A DNA stretch of 39,185 nucleotides from Gammaproteobacteria bacterium UBA7803. GTDB lineage: Bacteria > Pseudomonadota > Gammaproteobacteria > Pseudomonadales > Azotimanducaceae. Location of the stretch: positions 33,222 through 72,406 of the forward strand of contig DLCH01000046.1 in assembly GCA_002480525.1 (NCBI GenBank), read 5' to 3'. A program made the position numbers and the translations under genes. The notes under the pieces were generated by a model. That model saw nothing but the letters and a program-made list of their open reading frames with translations. It searched no databases and was not told the DNA's origin. Below, piece after piece: positions 16,745-24,654 of this stretch. Numbering within the stretch: the first letter of the stretch is position 1; each line of letters begins with the position of its first letter.

Positions 16745-17062
16745 GTGCTCATCGGATTTCTCGAAGGCCACCACTACGGCGACGGGGCCCGGTTGAGCGC
16801 CACGCTCGGCCCGGCCGGCCAGGACGAAGACCCGCGGCGCGGCCGTCTGCTCCGGCACGTGCCCGCCGAACCCGCGCCGGCCGATCAGGGGGAACCGTTC
16901 CGGCACCGCATCCTCGACGTCGCCATCGACGGCGCCGCCGCGGCAGCGACGCTGCGGCCCCTGCCTTATGGCGACGGGGATGGGGCCGTCACCTTGCGCA
17001 AGTCCGACGGCGCCTGGCGGATCGACGGGATCAAGGCGTCCGGCACGGCCTGCGGCCCCTGA
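16745..17062 (+). CDS. NTF2-like (lumazine-binding/SnoaL-type) small protein, start or frame uncertain
   Basis: About 105 residues in this frame. The sequence VLIGFLEGHHYGDGARLSATL, then FRHRILDVAIDGAAAAATL and VTLRKSDGAWRIDGIK, fits the NTF2-like fold common in small proteins placed beside oxidoreductases. Family similarity seems to begin earlier, at EDTGAVLEV (about 16721 onward), yet this frame has no start codon upstream except the GTG at 16745. An ATG at 16680 overlaps the GST stop (ATGA), but it is in another frame and would need a one-base change near 16715-16721 to join this one. It is therefore either a short GTG-initiated gene or a frameshifted one. No catalytic residues are visible. 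Confidence 0.55.
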   Translation: MLIGFLEGHHYGDGARLSATLGPAGQDEDPRRGRLLRHVPAEPAPADQGEPFRHRILDVAIDGAAAAATLRPLPYGDGDGAVTLRKSDGAWRIDGIKASGTACGP

Positions 17063-17084
17063 ACAGGAACGACCAGGAGACGGT

Positions 17085-17552
17085 ATGAACCCGCCAAGGA
17101 AACGCCTGACGCTCCCCCAACAGCGGCGCCGGCCGGTGCCGGCCGATGCCGCCAGCCTCGCCAGCCGGGCCCGTCGCCGCCGCAGCGAAGCACTGCTCGG
17201 CCGATTGCAGCAGCGGTACCCGGGCCTGTGGGAGCCCGGCTCGCCGGTGCCGCTGGCCGTCGGCATCCACCGGCAGCTCTATCCCGTGATCGACGCTTTC
17301 GGCGTGAGCCGCAAGACGCTCAGGCGCTTCCTGTCGTGGTGGACCACTGCGCCTGCCTATCACCTGGCACTGACCCTGCCCGGCGCGACCCGATACAACC
17401 TCGACGGCTCGCCGGCCGGCGGCGTATCCGCGTGTCAGTCGGACGCGGCCCGGCGCAGACTGCCGCCGCCGTCCGACTCGACCGTCCGCGCAGCTCCGAC
17501 GATGGACCGCACCCGACCGAGCCGGCCCCGGCTTCTGACCGAAACCTCGTGA
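17085..17552 (+). CDS. ProQ/FinO-domain RNA-binding protein
   Basis: 155-residue basic protein. A short Arg-rich N-terminus (1-35) precedes a compact ProQ/FinO domain (about 36-112): LLGRLQQRYPGLWEPGSPVPLAVGIHRQLYP is the first half (shown in pieces: LQQRYPGLWE, LAVGIHRQL), followed by SRKTLRRFLSWWTTAPAYH and GATRYNLDGSPAG. Proteins of this fold bind structured RNA ends and act as RNA chaperones. The last 40 residues are polar and disordered-looking. The ATG at 17085 has AGGAG 5 bases upstream. Its place between GST genes is odd for an RNA chaperone; it may be a passenger, or regulate this transcript. Confidence 0.85.
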   Translation: MNPPRKRLTLPQQRRRPVPADAASLASRARRRRSEALLGRLQQRYPGLWEPGSPVPLAVGIHRQLYPVIDAFGVSRKTLRRFLSWWTTAPAYHLALTLPGATRYNLDGSPAGGVSACQSDAARRRLPPPSDSTVRAAPTMDRTRPSRPRLLTETS

Positions 17553-17581
17553 CACCCCGATACACCCGCAGGGAGAACGCC

Positions 17582-18292
17582 ATGCCGCTTCCGAACCTGA
17601 AACTCGTCAGTCACCATCTCTGCCCATACGTGCAGCGCGCCCGCATCGTGCTCGCCGAGAAGCACATCCCCCATGACCTCGAGTACATCGACCTGTCACG
17701 CAAGCCGGACTGGTTCACCGAGCTGTCGCCCCTCGGCAAGGTGCCCCTGCTGATCAGCGACGGCAGAGCCCTGTTCGAGTCCGCGCCGATCGCGGAGTAC
17801 CTGGACGAGGTGACGCCCGGCTCCCTGCATCCGGAGGATGCGTTCGAGCGCGCCAGGAACCGCGCCTGGATCGAGTTCGCGTCCAGCACCCTCGACGTGA
17901 TGGCCGGGTTCTACAACGCCCGGGACGAGGACACGTTCCGCAGCCGGACCGGCGAGCTGCGCCGGCGGCTGCGGATACTCGACGGTTCCATCCAGGCAGC
18001 CCCCTACTTCGACGGCGACCGGTTCGGCCTGGTCGACGCCGCGTTCGGCCCCCTGTTCCGCTACTTCGACGTGATCGAGACGTTCGCGGACCTGGGGTTC
18101 TTCGAGGGCACACCGGCCGTGACGCGCTGGCGCCGCGCCCTGGCGCAGCGGCCATCGGTCCGAGACGCGGTCACCGCCGACTACCCCCAGCGGCTGCTGC
18201 GCTTCTTCGCGGAGCGGCAGTCCGTGTTGAGCCGCCTGCTGGCCGACGCCGCCGACGGAACCAATCGGGCTGGCGGCGGCCTCACAGGATGA
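17582..18292 (+). CDS. Glutathione S-transferase family protein, Cys-type
   Basis: 236-residue protein with a thioredoxin-like domain carrying CPYVQR (Cys14), the signature of omega/beta-like Cys GSTs that reduce mixed disulfides or dehydroascorbate rather than conjugate glutathione. SPLGKVPLLISDG (about 51-63) and ESAPIAEYLDE give the cis-Pro and glutathione Glu-Ser contacts. A helical C-terminal domain follows (FGLVDAAFGPLFRYFDV), with a longer C-terminal tail than usual. The start is ATG 17582, 29 bases after the ProQ-domain gene. It belongs to the rightward run that begins at 15429. Confidence 0.9.
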   Translation: MPLPNLKLVSHHLCPYVQRARIVLAEKHIPHDLEYIDLSRKPDWFTELSPLGKVPLLISDGRALFESAPIAEYLDEVTPGSLHPEDAFERARNRAWIEFASSTLDVMAGFYNARDEDTFRSRTGELRRRLRILDGSIQAAPYFDGDRFGLVDAAFGPLFRYFDVIETFADLGFFEGTPAVTRWRRALAQRPSVRDAVTADYPQRLLRFFAERQSVLSRLLADAADGTNRAGGGLTG

Positions 18293-18320
18293 GCCCCGTA
18301 CTGGACCCGGGAGGAGACAA

Positions 18321-18863
18321 GTGACCGGCAACGCCGCGCTGCTGGTGATCGACATGCAGGAAGTCGCATTCGACGGCCGGGTGACTCCGCCGATCGTCGA
18401 CGGTGACAGCCTGCTGCGCACCGTCGCGCGGCTGATCGAGGGCTGGCGGGCGGTAAACCGGCCCATCGTGTACGTGCAGACCTCCGCGGCGCCGGGCCAG
18501 CCCTACGCCCGGGACGTGCACGGCTGGCGGATCCATCCGGACGTCGCGCCCGTCGGCGACGACATCGTGGTGACCAAGCGCCATTCCAGCGGATTCGATG
18601 GCACGGAACTGGCCGGCGTGCTCGAACGGCTCGGAGTGACAGGCGTGATCACCTGCGGCATCTGGAGCCAGTTCTGTGTCGCGAACAGCAGCCGCGACGC
18701 GGCCGGCCTCGGGCTGAACGTGTGGGTCGCCGCCGACGGGCACGGCACCGTCGCCCCGACCGCCGCCGAGGCCGCACGGATCGTGAGCGGCACCAATGCC
18801 CAGCTCGAACGCGCAGGCATCTCCGCCCGTCCGGTCGAGCGGTTGCTCAGCGGCGCCCGGTGA
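18321..18863 (+). CDS. Isochorismatase-like cysteine hydrolase
   Basis: 180-residue protein of the isochorismatase/nicotinamidase fold. The catalytic triad is Asp11 (LLVIDMQ), Lys85 (VVTKRHSSGF) and Cys118 (GIWSQFCVANSSRDA). The usual cis-peptide motif before Cys is present in a variant form. Members hydrolyse amides such as ureidoacrylate, nicotinamide or N-carbamoyl compounds; the substrate is not predictable. The GTG start at 18321 has GGAGG upstream and follows the GST stop by 28 bases, at the end of the run. It is convergent with the SDR gene. Confidence 0.9.
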   Translation: MTGNAALLVIDMQEVAFDGRVTPPIVDGDSLLRTVARLIEGWRAVNRPIVYVQTSAAPGQPYARDVHGWRIHPDVAPVGDDIVVTKRHSSGFDGTELAGVLERLGVTGVITCGIWSQFCVANSSRDAAGLGLNVWVAADGHGTVAPTAAEAARIVSGTNAQLERAGISARPVERLLSGAR

Positions 18864-18879
18864 GCGGCGGTGCCGCTCA
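18861..18879. terminator. Hairpin built from both stop codons of convergent genes
   Basis: TGAGCGGC (18861-18868), loop GGT, GCCGCTCA (18872-18879): a perfect 8-bp stem. The left end is the TGA of the isochorismatase gene and the right end the TGA of the opposite SDR gene. No T-run follows. Confidence 0.45.
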
Positions 18880-19665
18880 GACGTGGCCGCCCTGCCCCCC
18901 GTCGACGTCGATCGCGGCCCCGTTCACGTACGACGCCGCCTCGCTGCACAGGAACATGATCACCGCGGCCACCTCCTCGGCCGTGCCGTAGCGGCCCACG
19001 GGCACCGAGCGAGCATTCGCCGCGAGCACGGCGTCCATGGTGGTGTCGTTGGCTTCGGCCACCTCGGTCGCGGCGCGTTCCCACATGGCGGTGTGGATCA
19101 GGCCCGGCAGCACCGAGTTCACCAGCACGTTGTCGGCGCCGTACTTCTTCGACAGCGCCTTGCCCGTCGCGATCATCGCGGCTTTGGTGGCCCCGTAGTC
19201 GATCAGCGCCGCGTTGGGGTACTTCGCGCCGCCGGTGGCGACCATGATCACGCGTCCCCAGCGCTGCTTGCGCATGCCCGGCAGCAGCGCGCGGGTGCAG
19301 CGCACCGCCGACATCAGGTTCAGTTCGAACAGATCGAACCAGTCCTGGTCGGTCATGTAGAGGAAGTTGCGTGACGGCGACGCGCCGACGTTGTTGACGA
19401 GAATGTCGGTGGTGCCTGCCTGCGCCACCGCATCGAGCAGACCGCTCACCGAGTCGGCGTCGGCCATGTCCGCGACCAGGCCGGTGACGGACCCCGAACC
19501 GGATTCCGGCTGGTAGGCCGCGAGTTCGCTCACCGCCGCCTCGTTCCGCGCACAGAACGTCACCGCTGCGCCGTGATCGGCGAGCAACCGCACCGCGGCG
19601 GCGCCGATCCCCAGGCTGGCGCCGGTGACCAGGGCCCGCCGGCCGGTGAGATCCAGATTCATCAT
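18877..19665 (-). CDS. Short-chain dehydrogenase/reductase
   Basis: 262-residue classical SDR. It has the nucleotide-binding TGASLGIG (14-21), NNVG (91-94) in place of NNAG, and the catalytic Y157-G-A-T-K161. The serine position appears as Thr in VATGGAKYP, which is tolerated in some members. The C-terminal VNGAAIDVDGGQGG is typical. The start at 19665 has GGAGG 7 bases upstream. It is divergent from the first Baeyer-Villiger-type monooxygenase gene with a 169-bp gap, which suggests that it makes the ketone the monooxygenase uses, for example by oxidising a secondary alcohol (inference). Confidence 0.92.
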   Translation of the reverse strand: MMNLDLTGRRALVTGASLGIGAAAVRLLADHGAAVTFCARNEAAVSELAAYQPESGSGSVTGLVADMADADSVSGLLDAVAQAGTTDILVNNVGASPSRNFLYMTDQDWFDLFELNLMSAVRCTRALLPGMRKQRWGRVIMVATGGAKYPNAALIDYGATKAAMIATGKALSKKYGADNVLVNSVLPGLIHTAMWERAATEVAEANDTTMDAVLAANARSVPVGRYGTAEEVAAVIMFLCSEAASYVNGAAIDVDGGQGGHV

Positions 19666-19834
19666 GACGTTTCCTCCCCCGTGACGAACGTTGCTGTCTG
19701 CAGAGCAAGCTAATTGGGCCCGGGCGCGCGGTCAATCAAACACCGTGCCCCGGTCATTCGGACCCGACCGCGCCGCTTGCCGCCCGCCCGGTGCTCCTCT
19801 AGATTGCGGGCAAGAGAGAAAACAGATTGCAGGC

Positions 19835-21292
19835 ATGACTGAAGAACACGTTCATCGGGTAGCCGTCATCGGCGCCGGTCCCGGCGGGATCTGCACCGGA
19901 ATACAACTGCGCAATCTCGGCATCGAGGACTTCGTGATCCTCGAGAAGGCCGACGGAGTCGGCGGGACGTGGTGGCACAACCGCTACCCGGGCGCCGAGT
20001 GCGACGTACAGTCACACCTCTATTCCTTCAGCTTCGAGCCCAAGGTGGACTGGTCCCGGCCCTACGCCGGCCAGCCGGAAATACTCGCGTACATGGAGCA
20101 CTGCGCGGACAAGTACGGGCTCTATCCGTTCATCCGCTTCGGCGACGCCGTGACCGCCGCGCGCTGGGACGAGCAAGCCTCGATCTGGGAACTGGCGTGC
20201 CACAGCGGCCGCCGGGTACGCGCCCGCACCGTGGTGAGCGCGCTGGGCATGTTCAACGACATCGCCATGCCGGACATCCCCGGCATGGCGGACTTCGCCG
20301 GCACCAGCTTTCACTCGGCCCGCTGGGACCGGTCCCACGACCTGACCGGCCAACGGGTAGCCGTGATCGGCAGCGCGGCCAGCGCGGTGCAGTTCATCCC
20401 GGAGATCGCCTCGCAGGTGGCGGCGCTGCACGTGTACCAGCGCAGCGCCAACTGGGTGCTGCCGAAGCAGGACACACCGTTCACCGAGGCCGAGCTCGCG
20501 CACTTCCGCGAGCATCCCGAAGCGGCGCCGGCGCTGCGCCGGGAGATTCAGGAGAACCTGGAGAGTTTCATCACCTTCTCGGATCCCGAGGCGCTGCGGG
20601 CGGCCGAAGCAGCCTGCCTGGAGAACATGAGCGTGGTCGAGGATCCGGACGTGCGTCGCCGGCTGGTGCCCACGCACCCGTTCGGCTGCAAGCGGCCGCT
20701 GCTGTCGAACGTCTACTACCCGGTGTTCAACGAGCCCCACGTGGAGCTCGTCACCACGCCGATCCGCCGCATCACCCGCGACGGCGTCGAAACCGAGGAC
20801 GGCGTCGAGCGCCCGGTGGACACGGTGATCTACGCCACCGGCTTCCACACCGGGCGCTATCTGTCCGCCATCGAGGTCACCGGGCGCGGCGGCCACTCGA
20901 TCGAGGACGCCTGGCAGGACGGCGCACAGGCCTATCTCGGCATGACCACGCCCGGTTTTCCGAACCCGTTCATGCTGTACGGCCCCAACACCAACAACGG
21001 CTCGATCCTCTACATGATCGAACGCCAGGTGGCGTACGCGCTGCGCCAGATCCGGCGGCTGGAGGACGAGCACCTGGCCTGGATCGACGTGCGCGCCGAC
21101 GTCACCGACCGCTACAACGACGCTCTGCAGCACGACATCGACCAGGTGGACGTGTGGCAGGCGGGCTGCAACGGCTATTATCGCGCCCCGTCCGGGTGGG
21201 TGGTCACCCAGTGGCCCCACACCATGGCCGAGTTCGAGCGGCGCGCGGCCGAGGACGACCCGGAGGCCTTCGAGACCGCGCTCGCCAACTGA
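19835..21292 (+). CDS. FAD-dependent Baeyer-Villiger-type monooxygenase
   Basis: 485-residue flavoprotein that would insert oxygen next to a ketone using NADPH and O2. FAD motif GAGPGG (13-18), then GGTWWHNRYPGAECDVQS (43-60). The type I BVMO fingerprint is present as FAGTSFHSARWD (154-165), with Asp where Pro is usual. The second nucleotide-binding motif reads GSAASA (179-184) rather than GxGxSG, so NADPH binding may differ. GFPNPFMLYGPNT is the late conserved block. The ATG at 19835 is used; the upstream in-frame stretch is not family-like. It is divergent from the SDR and convergent with the MFS gene. Confidence 0.92.
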   Translation: MTEEHVHRVAVIGAGPGGICTGIQLRNLGIEDFVILEKADGVGGTWWHNRYPGAECDVQSHLYSFSFEPKVDWSRPYAGQPEILAYMEHCADKYGLYPFIRFGDAVTAARWDEQASIWELACHSGRRVRARTVVSALGMFNDIAMPDIPGMADFAGTSFHSARWDRSHDLTGQRVAVIGSAASAVQFIPEIASQVAALHVYQRSANWVLPKQDTPFTEAELAHFREHPEAAPALRREIQENLESFITFSDPEALRAAEAACLENMSVVEDPDVRRRLVPTHPFGCKRPLLSNVYYPVFNEPHVELVTTPIRRITRDGVETEDGVERPVDTVIYATGFHTGRYLSAIEVTGRGGHSIEDAWQDGAQAYLGMTTPGFPNPFMLYGPNTNNGSILYMIERQVAYALRQIRRLEDEHLAWIDVRADVTDRYNDALQHDIDQVDVWQAGCNGYYRAPSGWVVTQWPHTMAEFERRAAEDDPEAFETALAN

Positions 21293-21293
21293 C

Positions 21294-21326
21294 GCCGGAG
21301 GCCGCGCGTCCTGCGCGGCCTCCGGC
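21294..21326. terminator. Strong 14-bp GC hairpin between convergent genes
   Basis: GCCGGAGGCCGCGC (21294-21307) pairs perfectly with GCGCGGCCTCCGGC (21313-21326) around a 5-base loop. It fills the 39-bp gap between the monooxygenase and MFS stop codons. There is no T-run, but the stem is the strongest of the convergent-junction hairpins here. Confidence 0.6.
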
Positions 21327-21331
21327 CCGGC

Positions 21332-22696
21332 TCACTCCTCCATCTCTTCCCGGATGGTCCGGCGCGCCAGCCAGAAGCACACGAAGGCCGGAATGACCAG
21401 GAACTGGGAGCCGATCAGCGCCCACCGCACGCCCTCGGCGGAACCCATGCCGAAATTCACGGCCAGCACGTCGCTCGCCAGCCCCACCGCCAGCGGACCC
21501 AGGCCCAGGCCGATCAGATTGGCGATGAACAGGAAGATGGACGCCGCCGTCGCCCGCATGTGAGCCGGCGCGATGTTCTGCACGGTGGCATAGACCGGGC
21601 CCTGCCACAGCGACACCAGCACGGAGTTGATGGCGAGCAGCGGCAGTATCGGCAGGAACGTCGGCAGCAGCATCGCCACCGTGTAGATCGGCACGGATGC
21701 CACCACCGCCACGGCGGGGATGCCCATGTAGGCGCGCAGATCCCGCGCGCCGAAGCGGTCGGCGATGACCCCGCCGAGAAACACGCCGAAGCCCGCCGAC
21801 ACCCCGAGAATGAGCCCGAGCGCCAGACCGACGAAGCCGATCGGCCCCAGCCCGAACTGGGCGGCGAGCTGCTCGATCTCCGCGCCGTGCACCCGCAGGA
21901 AGAATGAGGCGCCGAAAGGTGCGTGGCCGTAACCGACGAAGGCGACGATGGACACGGCCACCGCCATGTACCAGAAGGTCCGCTTGCCCTTGAGCAGCCG
22001 CAGCACGTCGCCGAAGGACGACTGCGCCGCCTGGTCCGCGGCGGCGCTGCGCACGACCGCGGCGGCCGCCCGCAGCCGGGGCTCCACCAGCGTGGCGATG
22101 ACCAGGATGGCGAGCGCCACGCCCGGCAGCCCGACCAGCAGGAACGCCATGCGCCAGCCGAAGGCGTCGGCGATGAGTCCCCCGGCGACGACGCCGATCA
22201 GGGCGCCGACCGGATTGCCCATCGAATAGAACGCCATGGCCGAGGCCCGCTTCTCCTTGGGCGTGTAGTCGGCGATCAGCGAGTGCGCCGGCGGCGTGCA
22301 GCCGGCCTCCCCTACGCCGACGCCGATCCGCGCCAGCACGAGCTGCCAGAAGTTCTGCGCCACGCCACAGAGTGCGGTGAAGCCGCTCCAGGCCGCCAGC
22401 GACAGGCCGATGATCCACGGCCGGTTGCGGCGCTCGGCCAGCCGCGCGATCGGTATCCCCAGGGTGCAGTAGAAGATCGCGAAGGCGGTGCCGGTCATCA
22501 GGCCGAGCTGCCAGTCGGCGATCTGCAGATCCTGTTTGATGGGCTCGGCCAGGATCGTGACGATCTGCCGATCGATGAAGTTGAACACGTAAACGAAGAA
22601 CAGCAGGCCCACCGCGTAGCCGCGATAGCCCGGGCTGACCTGGCGCACGCCGGCGCTGGCGAGCCCGGCGGAGGCCGCCGCCGTTGAATCGGTCAT
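21332..22696 (-). CDS. MFS transporter, spinster-like
   Basis: 454-residue inner-membrane transporter with about 12 membrane segments. The N-terminal half has FVYVFNFIDRQIVTILAEPI and LGIPIARLAERRNR (loop 2-3), then RIGVGVGEAGCTPPAHSLIA and DYTPKEKRASAMAFY, which together mark the spinster-like branch common in hydrocarbon- and steroid-degrading bacteria. It is the third gene after the Rieske oxygenase and MaoC genes and probably imports the substrate of that pathway. The ATG at 22696 has GGGAGGGGAG upstream. The direction of transport is not known from sequence. Confidence 0.93.
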   Translation of the reverse strand: MTDSTAAASAGLASAGVRQVSPGYRGYAVGLLFFVYVFNFIDRQIVTILAEPIKQDLQIADWQLGLMTGTAFAIFYCTLGIPIARLAERRNRPWIIGLSLAAWSGFTALCGVAQNFWQLVLARIGVGVGEAGCTPPAHSLIADYTPKEKRASAMAFYSMGNPVGALIGVVAGGLIADAFGWRMAFLLVGLPGVALAILVIATLVEPRLRAAAAVVRSAAADQAAQSSFGDVLRLLKGKRTFWYMAVAVSIVAFVGYGHAPFGASFFLRVHGAEIEQLAAQFGLGPIGFVGLALGLILGVSAGFGVFLGGVIADRFGARDLRAYMGIPAVAVVASVPIYTVAMLLPTFLPILPLLAINSVLVSLWQGPVYATVQNIAPAHMRATAASIFLFIANLIGLGLGPLAVGLASDVLAVNFGMGSAEGVRWALIGSQFLVIPAFVCFWLARRTIREEMEE

Positions 22697-22724
22697 GGAA
22701 TGTCTCCCCTCCCGGTGCGCCCGA

Positions 22725-23192
22725 TTACAGCCAGACCATCGTCAGCCACTCGCCGACCAGCGCCGGCTTGTCCTCCCCCTCGATCTCGATGGTGACGTCG
22801 TGGCTGATCTCCATGCGCCCGCCGGACTTCGGTTCCACGCTCTTGACCACGAACCGGCCGCGGATCCGCTTGCCGCTCGGCACCGGCGCCATGAAGCGGA
22901 TCTTGTTGTAGCCGTAGTTCACGCCCATCTTGGTGCCGGAGATGCCCGGCACGGCCTGATAGGCCATCACCGGCATCATCGACAGGGTCAGCAGGCCGTG
23001 AGCGATGGTGCCGCCGAACGGCGTGGCCGCGGCGGCCTCGGGATCCACGTGGAGGAACATGTGATCCTCGGTGACGTCGGCGAACCGGCTGATGCGGTCC
23101 TGGTCCATCTCGAACCACTCGGACACGCCGATCTCCTCGCCGACGTGGCTCTGCACTTCCTCCAGGGTCATGGATTTGACTGGACCTTTCAT
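22725..23192 (-). CDS. MaoC/NodN-like hot-dog hydratase
   Basis: 155-residue hot-dog fold protein. The hydratase motif DVTEDHMFLHVDPEAA has Asp43 and His48 as the catalytic pair, followed by PFGGTIAHGLLTLSMMP. It likely hydrates or dehydrates an acyl thioester such as an enoyl-CoA. An alternative start at Met8 (23171) is possible because the family often begins MxLEEV. It lies 24 bases after the Rieske gene and 28 bases before the MFS gene in the same direction, consistent with one operon. Whether the true substrate is a CoA ester or a free acid is open. Confidence 0.9.
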   Translation of the reverse strand: MKGPVKSMTLEEVQSHVGEEIGVSEWFEMDQDRISRFADVTEDHMFLHVDPEAAAATPFGGTIAHGLLTLSMMPVMAYQAVPGISGTKMGVNYGYNKIRFMAPVPSGKRIRGRFVVKSVEPKSGGRMEISHDVTIEIEGEDKPALVGEWLTMVWL

Positions 23193-23216
23193 GTTCGTCT
23201 TCTGATTGCGATGGTT

Positions 23217-24371
23217 TCAGTTCGTCGATTCGGCAATGACCCGATTGATCTGGTCATGAAAATGGATGAGCGGTGGCTCGTTGGCGCCGTACACCAGCTC
23301 GGTGAGGGCGCCGGCGTCCAGGCTCTGCTGGATCTGCTGCATGAGCGCAAAATCTTCCTCGCCCGTGACATTCAGCAGCATGTCGAGGTTCTTCACGAAG
23401 TAGTTGCGCGCCTTGTCCGTGGCCGGCGGCTCCGGCGCGTAGACCGACGTCGTGGTCCGGGTTCGATTCACCGCCAGCGGCTCGACGATCCAGGTTTCCA
23501 CGTGATCGAGCTGATGCACCACCAGCCCGTTGGGCACGAGAAAGTACTGAATCGTGCCGTAGGGCAGCAGCGACCAGTCGGTCTCCGGCTTGGCGAACTC
23601 GTCGCGGACGTTGGCCCGCAGCCCCACCGACAGCAGGTTCCTGCCGAACGGCTCGAAGATCACGCAATCGGAATTGAAGTTGGGCGCAAGCGAGTTCCGG
23701 TGCAGCGTGCGGATGTGATAGCTCTCCGAGAACGTGTCGAAGAACAGCTTCCAGTTGAAGTGCCACTCGCGGGTTCGAGACTCGACGTGGGTGTAGCCGT
23801 CCAGCCCGAACGCGCCGAGATCGTCCTCGGCCCCGCCGAGCACCTCGTCCACGTCGATCGGCTCGTCGCCGTGGGGACGCACGAAAACGAGCCCGTAGCG
23901 CTCCGCCACCGGCCGCCTCAGCAGGTTGCAGGGGCTGGCGACGTCGTCGAACGCACCAGCGGACAGCGGGCGCGCCCGCAGCTCGCCGCTCGGCTCGTAG
24001 GTCCAGGCGTGATAGGGGCAGTGAAAGGCTTTCAGTCCCTGCCCGCTCGAGTGCGGCTCCACCAGCGGCGCGCCCCGATGCCGGCAGGCGTTGACGAACG
24101 CCTTGAGCGAACCGTCAGCCTGCCGGACCACCACCAGCGGCAGCCCGTCGGCGCGCATGGCCCGGTAGGCGCCGGGCTCCGCGAGCCCGGCACTCAATCC
24201 GAAGAACAGCGGTCCCGGCCGGAACAGCAGCTTCCGCTCGAGTTCGAACCGCGCCGGATCGGTGTATGCGGAGGCGGCGTTGGTGGCGCTGGCGGCGGCA
24301 TGCAGCCCTTCGAGGTGATCGCCGCTCGCGGCTACCCGCTTCAGCAGTTCCACCTGTCGCTCGTGTCGCAT
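23217..24371 (-). CDS. Rieske non-haem iron oxygenase, catalytic subunit
   Basis: 384-residue ring-hydroxylating-type oxygenase. The Rieske cluster ligands are C96-R-H98 and C118-P-Y-H121. The mononuclear iron ligands are His219 and His224 in the FDTFSESYHIRTLH block, with Asp340 in GEEDFALMQQIQ; Glu216 or Asp212 serves as the bridging acid. It would hydroxylate an aromatic, steroid-like or alkyl-ammonium substrate with electrons from a reductase that is not in this window. It is first in the leftward operon with MaoC and MFS. The gap to tetR holds twin palindromes. The start at 24371 has no strong ribosome site, but no other start is obvious. Confidence 0.92.
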   Translation of the reverse strand: MRHERQVELLKRVAASGDHLEGLHAAASATNAASAYTDPARFELERKLLFRPGPLFFGLSAGLAEPGAYRAMRADGLPLVVVRQADGSLKAFVNACRHRGAPLVEPHSSGQGLKAFHCPYHAWTYEPSGELRARPLSAGAFDDVASPCNLLRRPVAERYGLVFVRPHGDEPIDVDEVLGGAEDDLGAFGLDGYTHVESRTREWHFNWKLFFDTFSESYHIRTLHRNSLAPNFNSDCVIFEPFGRNLLSVGLRANVRDEFAKPETDWSLLPYGTIQYFLVPNGLVVHQLDHVETWIVEPLAVNRTRTTTSVYAPEPPATDKARNYFVKNLDMLLNVTGEEDFALMQQIQQSLDAGALTELVYGANEPPLIHFHDQINRVIAESTN

Positions 24372-24521
24372 GCCGTCAATCCCATGCTCACCGCGGCGGG
24401 GGTCCAGGCGCTGCTGGACGACCCCGACCCGGCCTCCCCCCGGATACGGGCCGACGCCCGTTCTCCACCAGGCGCCGGCAGCGGCGCCTTCGAACCGCGC
24501 CTGCCGTTTGAGTCCGGCCGG

Positions 24522-24565
24522 TTTCTAGTAGAGACTAGAAAGCATTTTCTAGTACGCGTTAGAAC
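24522..24565. promoter_or_regulatory. Twin TetR-type operators
   Basis: Two 20-bp palindromes lie in tandem. The first is TTTCTAGT (24522-24529), AGAG, ACTAGAAA (24534-24541), perfect. The second is TTTCTAGT (24546-24553), ACGC, GTTAGAAC (24558-24565), imperfect. Their centres are 24 bp apart. They sit in the 283-bp gap between the Rieske operon and tetR, in an AT-rich island, and are the expected binding sites for the TetR protein. The rest of the gap is GC-rich without further clear signals. Confidence 0.7.
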
Positions 24566-24654
24566 TTTTCAATGCGCGCCCTGCCACGGCCGGCGACCGC
24601 CGGCGGCAGCGCCTCCGCAGCCGGGAGCCGCCGTTGACCCACGAAGCCCGTCGG

